Shown: positions 21,601 through 34,125 of the stretch, piece after piece
Numbering within the stretch: position 1 is the stretch's first letter
How the letters are laid out: each line of letters starts with the position of its first letter
Origin: Mimachlamys varia
Lineage: Eukaryota > Mollusca > Bivalvia > Pectinida > Pectinidae
Direction: 5' to 3'
Length of the DNA: 64,000 nucleotides
Assembly (NCBI GenBank): GCA_947623455.1
Contig: OX392532.1
Location: 6,270,001 to 6,334,000 of the forward strand
The notes under the pieces: generated by a model
Databases searched by the model: none
Seen by the model: only the letters and a program-made list of their open reading frames with translations
What the model was told of the DNA's origin: nothing
Made by a program: the position numbers and the translations under genes

Positions 21601-24600
21601 TCTAGTGACACTGGTGATTTGTTTGGTCTAGTGACACTGGTGGTTTGTTTGGTCTAGTGACACTGGCGATTTGTTTGGTCTAGTGACACTGGTGGTTTGT
21701 TTTGTCTAGTGACACTGGTGGTTTGTTTGGTCCAGTGACACTGGTGATTTGTTTGGTCTAGTGACAATGGTGATTTGTCTAGTGACACTGGTGGTTTGTT
21801 TGGTCTAGTGACACTGGTGGTTTGTTTTGTCTAGTGACACTGGTGGTTTGTTTGGTCTAGTGACACTGGCGATTTGTTTGGTCTTGTGTCACGATTGGTT
21901 TGTTTGGTCCAGTGACACTGGTGATTTGTTTGGTCTAGTGACACGGGTAATTTGTCTAGTGACACTGGTGGTTTGTTTGGTCCAGTGACACGGGTGATTT
22001 GTCTAGTGACACTGGTGGTTTGTTTGGTCCAGTGACACGGGTGATTTGTCTAGTGACACTGGTGGTTTGTTTGATCCAGTGACACTGGTAATTTGTCTAG
22101 TGACACTGGTGATTTGTTTGGTCTAGTGACACTGGTGATTTGTTTGGTCTAGTGACATGGGTGGTTTGTTTGATCCAGTGACACTGGTAATTTGTCTAGT
22201 GACACTGGTGATTTGTTTGGTCCAGTGACACTGGTAATTTGTTTGGTCTAGTGACATGGGTGGTTTGTTTGGTCTAGTAACACGGGTGATTTGTCTAGTG
22301 ACACTGGTGGTTTGTTTGGTCCAGTGACACGGGTGATTTGTCTAGTGACACTGGTGGTTTGTTTGATCCAGTGACACTGGTAATTTGTCTAGTGACACTG
22401 GTGATTTGTTTGGTCTAGTGACACTGGTGATTTGTTTGGTCTAGTGACACTGGTGGTTTGTTTGGTCTAGTGACACTGGTGATTTGTTTAATCTAGTGAC
22501 ACTGGTAATTTGTTTGGTCTAGTGACATGGGTGGTTTGTTTGGTCTAGTGACAATGGTGGTTTGTTTGATCTAGTGACACTGGTGGTTTGTTTGATCTAG
22601 TGACACTGGTGATTTGTTTGGTCTAGTGACACTGGTGGTTTGTTTGGTCTAGTGACACTGGTGATTTGTTTGGTCCAGTGACACTGGTAATTTGTTTGGT
22701 CTAGTGACATAGGTGGTTTGTTTGGTCTAGTGACACGGGTGATTTGTCTAGTGACACTGGTGGTTTGTTTGGTCCAGTGACACGGGTGATTTGTCTAGTG
22801 ACACTGGTGGTTTGTTTGATCCAGTGACACTGGTAATTTGTCTAGTGACACTGGTGATTTGTTTGGTCTAGTGACACTGGTGATTTGTTTGGTCTAGTGA
22901 CACTGGTGGTTTGTTTGGTCTAGTGACACTGGTGATTTGTTTAGTCTAGTGACACTGGTAATTTGTTTGGTCTAGTGACATGGGTGGTTTGTTTGGTCTA
23001 GTGACAATGGTGGTTTGTTTGATCTAGTGACACTGGTGGTTTGTTTGATCTAGTGACACTGGTGATTTGTTTGGTCTAGTGACATGGGTGATTTGTTTGG
23101 TCTTGTGTCACGGGTGGTTTGTTTGGTCTTGTGTCACGGGTGGTTTGTTTGGTCTAGTGACACTGGTGGTTTGTTTGGTCTAGTGACAATGGTGGTTTGT
23201 TTGATGTAGTGACACTGGTGGTTTGTTTTGTCTAGTGACACTGGTAATTTGTTTGGTCTAGTGACATGGGTGATTTGTTTGGTCTTGTGTCACGGGTGGT
23301 TTGTTTGGTCTAGTGACACTGGTGGTTTGTTTGGTCTAGTGACACTGGTGATTTGTTTGGTCTAGTGACACTGGTGGTTTGTTTGGTCTAGTGACAATGG
23401 TGGTTTGTTTGATCTAGTGACACTGGTGATTTGTTTGGTCTAGTGACAATGGTGATTTGTTTGGTCCAGTGACACGGGTGATTTGTCTAGTGACACTGGT
23501 GGTTTGTTTGGTCCAGTGACACTGGTATTTTGTCTAGTGACACTGGTGGTTTGTTTGGTCCAGTGACACAGGTGATTTGTTTGGTCTAGTGACACTGGTG
23601 GTTTGTTTGGTCTAGTGACACTGGTGGTTTGTTTAGTTTAGTGACACTGGTGATTTGTTTGGTCTAGTGACAATGGTGATTTTAGTGACACTGGTGGTTT
23701 GTTTGGTCCAGTGACACTGGTGATTTGTTTGGTCTAGTGACACTGGCGATTTGTTTGGTCCAGTGACACAGGTGATAAGTTTGGTCCAGTGACACTGGTT
23801 ATTTGTTTAGTCTAGTGACACTGGTGATTTGTTTGGTCTAGTGACACTGGTGGTTTGTTTGGTCTAGTGACACTGGTGGTTTGTTTGGTCTAGTGACACT
23901 GGCGATTTGTTTGGTCCAGTGACACAGGTGATTTGTTTGGTCCAGTGACACTGGTGATTTGTTTAGTCTAGTGACACTGGTGATTTGTTTGGTCTAGTGA
24001 CACTGGTGGTTTGTTTGGTCTAGTGACACTGGCGAATTGTTTGGTCTAGTGACACTGGTGGTTTGTTTTGTCTAGTGACACTGGTGGTTTGTTTGGTCCA
24101 GTGACACTGGTGATTTGTTTGGTCTAGTGACACTGGTGGTTTGTTTGGTCTAGTGACACTGGTGGTTTGTTTGGTCCAGTGACACTGGTGATTTGTTTGG
24201 TCCAGTGACACTGGTGATTTGTTTGGTCAAGTGACACTGGTGGTTTGTTTTGTCTAGTGACACTGGTGGTTTGTTTGGTCCAGTGACACTGGCGATTTGT
24301 TTGGTCTAGTGACACTGGTGGTTTGTTTTGTCTAGTGACACTGGTGGTTTGTTTGGTCCAGTGACACTGGCGATTTGTTTGGTCTAGTGACACTGGTGAT
24401 TTGTTTGGTCTAGTGACACTGGTGGTTTGTTTTGTCTAGTGACACTGGTGGTTTGTTTGGTCCAGTGACACTGGTGATTTGTTTGGTCCAGTGACACTGG
24501 TGATTTGTTTGGTCTAGTGACACTGGTGGTTTGTTTTGTCTAGTGACCCTGGTGGTTTGTTTGGTCCAGTGACACTGGTGATTTGTTTGGTCTAGTGACA

Positions 24601-27600
24601 CTGGTGGTTTGTTTTGTCTAGTGACACTGGTGGTTTGTTTGGTCCAGTGACACTGGTGATTTGTTTGGTCTAGTGACACTGGTGGTTTGTTTTGTCTAGT
24701 GACACTGGTGGTTTGTTTTGTCTAGTGACACTGGTGATTTGTTTAGTCTAGTGACACTGGTGATTTGTTTGGTCTAGTGACACTGGTGGTTTGTTTGGTC
24801 TAGTGACACTGGTGATTTGTTTGGTCTAGTGACACTGGTGGTTTGTTTGGTCTAGTGACACTGGCGATTTGTTTGGTCCAGTGACACAGGTGATTTGTTT
24901 GGTCCAGTGACACTGGTGATTTGTTTAGTCTAGTGACACTGGTGATTTGTTTGGTCTAGTGACACTGGTGGTTTGTTTGGTCTAGTGACACTGGCGATTT
25001 GTTTGGTCTAGTGACACTGGTGGTTTGTTTTGTCTAGTGACACTGGTGGTTTGTTTGGTCCAGTGACACTGGTGATTTGTTTGGTCTAGTGACAATGGTG
25101 ATTTGTCTAGTGACACTGGTGGTTTGTTTGGTCTAGTGACACTGGTGGTTTGTTTTGTCTAGTGACACTGGTGGTTTGTTTGGTCTAGTGACACTGGTGA
25201 TTTGTTTGGTCTTGTGTCACGGTTGGTTTGTTTGGTCTAGTGACACTGGTGATTTGTTTGGTCTAGTGACACGGGTAATTTGTCTAGTGACACTGGTGGT
25301 TTGTTTGGTCCAGTGACACTGGTGATTTGTCTAGTGACACTGGTGGTTTGTTTGGTCCAGTGACACGGGTGATTTGTCTAGTGACACTGGTGGTTTGTTT
25401 GATCCAGTGACACTGGTAATTTGTCTAGTGACACTGGTGATTTGTTTGGTCTAGTGACACTGGTGATTTGTTTGGTCTAGTGACATGGGTGGTTTGTTTG
25501 ATCCAGTGACACTGGTAATTTGTCTAGTGACACTGGTGATTTGTTTGGTCCAGTGACACTGGTAATTTGTTTGGTCTAGTGACATGGGTGGTTTGTTTGG
25601 TCTAGTGACACGGGTGATTTGTCTAGTGACACTGGTGGTTTGTTTGGTCCAGTGACACGGGTGATTTGTCTAGTGACACTGGTGGTTTGTTTGATCCAGT
25701 GACACTGGTAATTTGTCTAGTGACACTGGTGATTTGTTTGGTCTAGTGACACTGGTGATTTGTTTGGTCTAGTGACACTGGTGGTTTGTTTGGTCTAGTG
25801 ACACTGGTGATTTGTTTAGTCTAGTGACACTGGTAATTTGTTTGGTCTAGTGACATGGGTGGTTTGTTTGGTCTAGTGACAATGGTGGTTTGTTTGATCT
25901 AGTGACACTGGTGGTTTGTTTGATCTAGTGACACTGGTGATTTGTTTGGTCTAGTGACATGGGTGATTTGTTTGGTCTTGTGTCACGGGTGGTTTGTTTG
26001 GTCTTGTGTCACGGGTGGTTTGTTTGGTCTAGTGACACTGGTGGTTTGTTTGGTCTAGTGACAATGGTGGTTTGTTTGATCTAGTGACACTGGTGGTTTG
26101 TTTTGTCTAGTGACACTGGTAATTTGTTTGGTCTAGTGACATGGGTGATTTGTTTGGTCTTGTGTCACGGGTGGTTTGTTTGGTCTAGTGACACTGGTGG
26201 TTTGTTTGGTCTAGTGACACTGGTGATTTGTTTGGTCTAGTGACACTGGTGGTTTGTTTGGTCTAGTGACAATGGTGGTTTGTTTGATCTAGTGACACTG
26301 GTGATTTGTTTGGTCTAGTGACAATGGTGATTTGTTTGGTCCAGTGACACGGGTGATTTGTCTAGTGACACTGGTGGTTTGTTTGGTCCAGTGACACTGG
26401 TATTTTGTCTAGTGACACTGGTGATTTGTTAGGTCTAGTGACACTGGTGATTTGTTTGATCTAGTGACACTGGTGGTTTCTTTAGTTTAGTGACACTAGT
26501 TATTTGTTTGGTCTAGTGACACTGGTGATTTGTTTAGTCTAGTGACACTGGTGGTTTGTTTGGTCTTGTGACACTGGTGGTTTGTTTAGTCTAGGGACAC
26601 TGGTGATTTGTTTGGTCTAGTGACACGGGTGATTTGTTTGGTCTAGTGACACTGGTGGTTTGTTTGGTCTAGTGGCACTGGTGATTTGTTTGGTTCAGTA
26701 ACACTGATGATTTGTTTGGTTTAGTGACACGGGTGATTTGTTTTGTCTAGTGACACTGGTGGTTTGTTAGGTATAGTGACACTGGTGATTTGTTTGGTAT
26801 AGTGACACTGGTGATTTGTTTGGTCCAGTGACACTAGTGATTTGTTTGGTCTAGTGACACTGGTGATTTGTTTGGTCTAGTGACATTGGTGGTTTGTTTG
26901 GTCTAGTGACACTGTTAATTGTTCAGTTTAGTGACACTGGTGATTTGTTTGGTTTAGTGATACTGGTGGTTTGTTTGGTCCAGTGATACTGGTGATTTGT
27001 TTGGTCTAGTGACACTGGTTAATTGTTCAGTTTAGTGACACGGGTGATTTGTTTTGTCTAGTGACACTGGTGGTTTGTTAGGTATAATGACACTGGTGAT
27101 TTGTTTGGTATAGTGACACTGGTGATTTGTTTGGTCCAGTGACACTAGTGATTTGTTTGGTCTAGTGACACTGGTGATTTGTTTGGTCTAGTGACATTGG
27201 TGGTTTGTTTGGTCTAGTGACACTGTTAATTGTTCAGTTTAGTGACACTGGTGATTTGTTTGGTTAAGTGATACTGGTGATTTGTTTGATCTAGTGACAC
27301 TGGTGATTTGTTTGGTCTAGTGACAATGGTGGTTTGTTTGGTCCAGTGACACTGGTATTTTGTCTAGTGACACTGGTGATTTGTTAGGTCTAGTGACACT
27401 GGTGATTTGTTTGGTCTAGTGACACTGGTGGTTTGTTTAGTTTAGTGACACTAGTTATTTGTTTGGTCTAGTGACACTGGTGATTTGTTTAGTCTAGTGA
27501 CACTGGTGGTTTGTTTGGTCTTGTGACACTGGTGGTTTGTTTAGTCTAGGGACACTGGTGATTTGTTTGGTCTAGTGACACGGGTGATTTGTTTGGTCTA

Positions 27601-29688
27601 GTGACACTGGTGGTTTGTTTGGTCTAGTGGCACTGGTGATTTGTTTGGTTCAGTAACACTGATGATTTGTTTGGTTTAGTGACACGGAAGATTTTTTTGT
27701 CTAGTGACACTGGTGGTTTGTTAGGTATAGTGACACTGGTGATTTGTTTGGTATAGTGACACTGGTGATTTGTTTGGTCCAGTGACACTAGTGATTTGTT
27801 TGGTCTAGTGACACTGGTGATTTGTTTGGTCTAGTGACATTGGTGGTTTGTTTGGTCTAGTGACACTGTTAATTGTTCAGTTTAGTGACACTGGTGATTT
27901 GTTTGGTTTAGTGATACTGGTGGTTTGTTTGGTCCAGTGATACTGGTGATTTGTTTGGTCTAGTGACACTGGTTAATTGTTCAGTTTAGTGACACGGGTG
28001 ATTTGTTTTGTCTAGTGACACTGGTGGTTTGTTAGGTATAATGACACTGGTGATTTGTTTGGTATAGTGACACTGGTGATTTGTTTGGTCCAGTGACACT
28101 AGTGATTTGTTTGGTCTAGTGACACTGGTGATTTGTTTGGTCTAGTGACATTGGTGGTTTGTTTGGTCTAGTGACACTGTTAATTGTTCAGTTTAGTGAC
28201 ACTGGTGATTTGTTTGGTTAAGTGATACTGGTGATTTGTTTGATCTAGTGACACTGGTGATTTGTTTGGTCTAGTGACAATGGTGGTTTGTTTGGTCCAG
28301 TGACACTGGTATTTTGTCTAGTGACACTGGTGATTTGTTAGGTCTAGTGACACTGGTGATTTGTTTGGTCTAGTGACACTGGTGGTTTGTTTAGTTTAGT
28401 GACACTAGTTATTTGTTTGGTCTAGTGACACTGGTGATTTGTTTAGTCTAGTGACACTGGTGGTTTGTTTGGTCTTGTGACACTGGTGGTTTGTTTAGTC
28501 TAGGGACACTGGTGATTTGTTTGGTCTAGTGACACGGGTGATTTGTTTGGTCTAGTGACACTGGTGGTTTGTTTGGTCTAGTGGCACTGGTGATTTGTTT
28601 GGTTCAGTAACACTGATGATTTGTTTGGTTTAGTGACACGGAAGATTTTTTTGTCTAGTGACACTGGTGGTTTGTTAGGTATAGTGACACTGGAGATTTG
28701 TTTGGTATAGTGACACTGGTGATTTGTTTGGTCCAGTGACACTAGTGATTTGTTTGGTTTAGTGATACTGGTGATTTGTTTGGTCCAGTGATATTGGTGA
28801 TTTGTTTGGTCTAGTGACACTGGTTAATTGTTCAGTTTAGTGACACTGGTGGTTTGTTTGGTCTAGTGACACTGGTGATTTGTTTGGTTTAGTGACACTG
28901 GTGATTTGTTGGGTCCAGTGACACTGGTGATTTCTTGGTCTAGTGGCACTGGTGGTGTGTTTGGTCTAGTGACACTGGTGATTTGTTGGTCTAGTGACAC
29001 TGTTAATTGTTTAGTTTAGTGACACTGGTGGTTTGTTTGGTCCAGTGACAATGGTGGTTTGTTTGGTATAGTGACACTGGTGATTTATTTGGTCTAGTGA
29101 CACTAGTGATTTGTTTGGTCTAAAGACACTGGTGGTTTGTTTGGTCCAGTGACAATGGTGGTTTGTTTGGTATAGTGACACCGGTGATTTATTTGGTCCA
29201 GTGACACTGGTGGTTTGTTTGGTCCAGTGACACTGGTGATTTATTTGGTCTAGTGACACTATTGATTTGTTTGGTCTAGTGACACTGGTGGTTTGTTTGG
29301 TCCAGTGATATTGGCGATTTGTTTGGTCTAGTTGCACTGGTGATTTTTTTTTAGTTTAGTGACACAGGTGATTTGTTTGGTCTAGTGACACTGTTAATTG
29401 TTTAGTTTAGTGACACTGGTGGTTTGTTTGGTCCAGTGACAATGGTGGTTTGTTTGGTATAGTGACACTGGTGATTTATTTGGTCTAGTGACACTAGTGG
29501 TTTGTTTGGTCCAGTGACAATGGTGGTTTGTTTGGTATAGTGACACTGGTGATTTATTTGGTCCAGTGACACTGGTGATTGTTTGGTATAGTGACACTGG
29601 TGGTTTGTTTGGTCCAGTGATATTGGCGATTTGTTTGGTCTAGTTGCACTGGTGATTTTTTTTTAGTTTAGTGATACTGGTTATTTTG
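15627..29688. repeat. 26-bp minisatellite S1 (about 540 units) in gene B intron 1
   Basis: About 14 kb of contiguous units. Each unit is TCTAGTGACACTGG plus TGGTTTGTTTGG, with recurring variants (CCAGTG, GGCGATT, TAGTTTAG, shortened 16-18-bp units). Each unit contains the near-palindrome CYAGTGACACTGG. Higher-order structure is clear: the marker GATTTTAGTGACA recurs at 16188, 17839, 20350 and 23678 (last interval 3328 bp, 128 units), and a block of about 953 bp repeats at 26.4-28.7 kb. Units near the right end are more diverged. Minus-strand ORFs such as MSLDQTNHQCHW repeats arise because 3 x 26 bp is a 26-codon period. They are not genes. Confidence 0.95.
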
Positions 29689-30659
29689 TAAGATCAGATT
29701 AATCCGGTTAAATGGTCACGATGATGAAATTAAAAATGAGTAGTCGACAAACAATAATATGGGTTTTCCGAGTGACTCACTTCCAATAATCTGATTATTT
29801 AGTCGTTACCGAGACGTCCTTGTAGCTGTAGGGCACACCTCATTTGTGGTCGATAATTTACACTACCTGTGCATGTACATGTACATATAGATGTGTACAG
29901 GTAATAATCGTCTAGCATAAACTTCAGCAGGCATTTGTCACTGTCCATACAATCGGGCCCACGAGATATTTTGTGGCCAACATTCTACCTAAAGGGAAAC
30001 TAGGACTCTACAAGCAGTTGTGCCATAATAAAGGCAAAACAACTTACTGTTTTACCTCAAGCCATAGCATTTGTACCAAAGTAGAATGCAAGTTAAACCT
30101 CTTATTCGAACGCGCGGAAAATCGGGAGTCATCGGAAGGGAACACAAACAAATTTATACATCCTAAATAAATATTTAAAATACCTTAAATAACGGGAAAA
30201 CTTAATTGGTCCGAATGACATTGATAGTAAATTGTGTATTAGTTTAACAATGGCATACTATGTATGGTTACTCGATTGTCATTTGGTTTTTAAGAATAAA
30301 TGTATGGCTATTCATACCATATTTTAGTTGAATATTGTGCTCATATGCGTGCTATTTAAATGTTTCTGTGATATGTGGAAATATCACAGACACAAATACG
30401 ATAGTTGACTGTATAACCCAAATATAGATAACTAAATAATACGAATTTAGTGTATACATACACATGTACACTAGCAGTGAGCAGGGGTAGGTGTGTACAC
30501 ACTTACCCTCACACACCCCGCGGGAATCTCGTTACCAAACTACCTGTGCCTTACTGTTTTGTGATTGACCTTTCTGTATAGTTGAGAGTGTTAGGTCTGG
30601 GTACATATTCGGTATACAGTAGTAGGAATGAACCCAAGATCAATGTTGTAAATACAAAC

Positions 30660-30729
30660 CCCACAATAAACACAACTGTAGAACGAGTACAGGTACACAG
30701 CCAAACAAAATCCGTCCAGGTAGGTCCAT
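30660..30729 (-). CDS. Gene B exon B1: start codon and signal peptide
   Basis: ATG at 30729 (A at -3 and G at +4, a favourable context) encodes MDLPGRILFGCVPVLVLQLC and LLW, a classic hydrophobic signal peptide. It ends in phase 1 at a GG|GTTTGT donor that matches the phase of exon B2, giving ...LLW-G-PGVEAEC. The upstream frame is open to a TAA at about 30831 without another ATG. The whole model is 541 codons, an exact multiple of three. The donor is non-canonical at +3 but acceptable. A longer overlapping ORF in another frame (30551-30766) is a shadow. Intron 1 spans about 15.4 kb, nearly all satellite S1. Confidence 0.6.
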
Positions 30730-31392
30730 TGTCCGCCCAAGTAAATGTCCGTCCAGGTATGTCCACTGTCCGGCCAGACGTACGTTATACGACAGGTGTA
30801 CAGACCAGGTAGAGGGACTCGTCCTCCATTATGGCTACCCCGGTATTTTTACCGTCCACAGATAACGACATCAACAGTACAGGTAGTGACGTAGGCAATG
30901 GTATGGAGCGTGTGTGCTGTACAACACGATAACGCCATGTTCGTACTCACTACACAGGTGAATGGAGTCTGTGCTGCACAGCTATAACTTAACTGCTTAC
31001 AACACAGGTGTATGGCCAGTTCCGTACAGGAATTTCTCCGCCGTACATAAAGTTGAACTCCCGAGAGTTATTTCAGGCAATATTTCATGATCAATCGTTC
31101 AAATTAAACATCACAAAAGGCAGTACATACTAAAACAAATTTAAATGTCCAACGTATGATATATACTCACAATAAATTATTACATGGATTCAGGTAGGTG
31201 ATTGAGATATGTTAAAATTTGAAATTGAACTTAGTTATATGAAATAGCAAAGAGGCAAGGAAAGGAATTAGATTAGATTGCTATCCAAGTCCTTGGATAG
31301 CCACACTTCGTGTTGTTTTCTTCTTGGATGGCCTCCCTTTATATATACCAGTCGTAGTTTTCAAATGTATTTTTCATATCTCAACCATTTAA

Positions 31393-32013
31393 AGGCCCAA
31401 TATATACGTAACATCAGGAAATGTTTCGGGATTCTGAAAAATTCCGAAAAAAAATCCAGTTGATAGCCATGCAAAAATAAGTCTAAAACGAAGTAAACCT
31501 GAGCGGTAACTAACAAGAAACTCTTGATAGAAAAAAAGAAAATGAAAATAATTCAGGTGTGGCCCACTTCAACAACAAGCCGAAGTTAGAAGACAGTTCA
31601 AAATGAACGAGTGCATGTTTACACATACCGAATTTCAACTGCTGTTGTACCGGTAACCCGTAAGAATTCATATTGAATATTGCTGATATATTGTGAAGAG
31701 AGAAAATTGTCTTATGTATGTATTATCGATGCATGTTGTACATAATGTAATAATTTATTCGTATAGTGTTTCATAAGCCGAGTTCGGCTGGGCATCACAT
31801 TTTAGCGTACTCAAATATTTCAATTGTCATTTAAATATAAAATTGCTGTGATATGTTATTATGTATACGATGCGTGACTCTTAAATAAATAAACTTTTGA
31901 TTGATTGATTGATTGATTGACATCATTTAATCTTAACTAAATCTATAAATATAATGAGTCATTAGACTTGATTTTCGCTTCAGATTTTGCCGAAGATTAC
32001 GAATATTGGGCCT
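31393..32013 (-). mobile_element. TTAA-flanked inverted-repeat element, copy 1 (with insertion)
   Basis: Begins AGGCCCAATAT and ends ATATTGGGCCT with TTAA on both sides (31389-31392 and 32014-32017). It is inverted relative to copies at 58590 and 61433. At 621 bp it is longer than the other copies (331-385 bp) because of an internal insertion (about 31700-31921). Confidence 0.8.
31720..31921 (+). mobile_element. LINE 3' end nested in inverted-repeat element copy 1
   Basis: Sequence absent from sibling copies, ending AATAAATAAACTTTTGATTG with four to five TTGA/GATT repeats. A short tandem repeat tail after a 3' UTR-like segment is typical of CR1/L2-clade non-LTR retrotransposons. No coding sequence remains. 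Confidence 0.55.
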
Positions 32014-34043
32014 TTAATATTGTAGAAAAGGCATCGCAAGACAAACAATGTCTGTATAGGTTTGCTCTAGATGCCACTTAACTTAGACTCACACCAGAAA
32101 CAAATATTCAAAGAAAGATACTTTTTATGATCAATAAATTAAGCTAATGAATACACTGTAAATGTATATTTGTCGATGTGATTTATGTAATGCTGCAAAT
32201 ATCACAAACACCAAACACAAACTGCTCCTCACCCATTGACTGTACAACATTATTTCTTGCCCATACACCTTAAAACCTGATTTATGATATGAAAGTGGAC
32301 TTTTTATAATATCATCATAAGAATGCTATGTTGTTATGTTTGAGGAGGTGACATTACTTGGATATGATGGAGATTTACTTGCCATAGCTACATTGTATAT
32401 CAATATGATACGACAGAATTACTCTTACTGAACATATATCAGCCCTCGCCGTATCACACCCCAACACCTGTATCGGCCCGAAATAATGCTGATACCAAGT
32501 TATCAATATTATTCAATAACAACATGTGATAAATTATTTGCGTTCGTATTGTATTAGACAGTATGTAACAAGGACTATGCTCTTTCCCCCATATCACATT
32601 CAGTATCAATCAGGGACTCCGGTATCAAGTTATCAATATTTTTCAATAACAACATTAGATCATGAAAATTGAATTCTATTCGAATTTTATTAGTCAGTAT
32701 TTAACAAGAACTATGCCCTTTTTTCAAGTATCAATCAGGGACTCCGGTATCAAGTTCACCGTATTCGAATTAAAGCTGTTTAGTTGTTTCATTTTAATCC
32801 CGCAAATAAAAATAATCATCATTTATAAGTTATGGCCCATGACAAAATAATGAATCCATAACGACAGCCACACTTTACAGGCATATAAGTGGAAACTTTG
32901 TCTTTATGATCAGTTACATTTTGGTGTGTGACTATATGATTATTAAGAATGTAATCCTACCATACTTAAGACATAAGTAATTGCGGAGGTCGCAGTGTAT
33001 CACGTCTAAACACAATTTTCACCAGTTACTAGATATTGATACAGGTATACTATGTCACCAGCATCTATCAAACAGCAAGTCGACATTGGAAACTATCCAG
33101 ACATTTCTCTGCTGAAGTAAGTTCGGTGTGTTAGACTTGAATACCGAAGTGGTTTTAACATTGAGCCATACAAAACAATGTGGTATTATCTCTTTGATAT
33201 GATGTGAAAGATCATTAATCTAATGCATTTAGTGATGGAATAATCTTATGAACAATTCCTCGGAATTATGGATAATTCCATACGGAAGAATGTCCGGTGA
33301 TAAGTTGTGTTTTTGGTTCTACATAGGTGCGTTTATTAGACATTTATATCATATACACCAAACAAAACTATAGATACGTTATATATTCATATATATATAT
33401 ATATGTAAAAATAAAAAACGACACGGACACATTACTTAGCGCTTGCGCTCCATCGGTGGATTAAAGTATTATTTATAGTATGGATTTGATAGAAAAGAAC
33501 CTGCATTCATATCTTTTTTATTTATGTTCAAGCATTGATTATGTGCTCAGTAACTCACTGAAATGATGTCAAACGACCACAAGTCCAAGTGTAAACATTG
33601 AAACAGAGTTCGGCATTACGTTTCTGCACTTGCATTTCGTGAAAAATATTTAATCATTAGTTGACAACAGAAATGAGAAGTAAAGCTTGAGAACAAAAAT
33701 CATGTTCGAGGTTCGTATAATTGTTCTCGTGCTCAAACCAGGACCATGTGCTCAAGTCGAGTCTTGCTACGGGTTTTATTCAATAAAAACAAATCACATA
33801 AATCCAATGAGTATTACTACTTACAGTACTCTGTGTGTTACCTGGCAGGTAGGGCTCCCTCAACTGCCTGGTACTCATATTTAATTTTTGTACAAGAAAA
33901 CTACATTTGAATTAGTATACTGTCATAATGACAAATATTTAATATTCACTGTTTATCAAATGAAATATCGATTGAGTGATGAAGTGAATGAATGTGTGTT
34001 TAAAAGGAAATCACTGTGTTACATTACTATCACAAATTGAATG

Positions 34044-34125
34044 TTTAATTCATTATTTCGGCATACTACATATATTACTAAATCAAAAGTTGCAGAATAT
34101 ATGTGTGTAACGTCATATTTTAAGT
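34044..34125 (+). repeat. Dispersed repeat, copy 2 (similar to 117-200)
   Basis: Matches 117-200 across TTTCGGCATACTA, ATTACTAAATCAAAAG and ATATGTGTGTAACGTCA. The two copies share orientation. Confidence 0.5.

Noticed and set aside
16473..29597. Minus-strand ORFs of 63-108 aa with MSLDQTNHQCHWTKQ repeats
   Set aside because: They arise from a 26-bp period read through three frames (26-codon super-period), appear wherever array units lack a stop, and lie within the predicted intron of gene B.
15627..29688. CRISPR array
   Set aside because: Units are contiguous with no unique spacers, unit length drifts, and the surrounding DNA is eukaryotic with spliced genes.
30551..30766. 71-aa minus ORF with a hydrophobic stretch (WTDFVW...FIVGFVFTTLILGSF)
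   Set aside because: Overlaps exon B1 in another frame; the frame starting at 30729 gives a cleaner signal peptide and splices in phase to B2.
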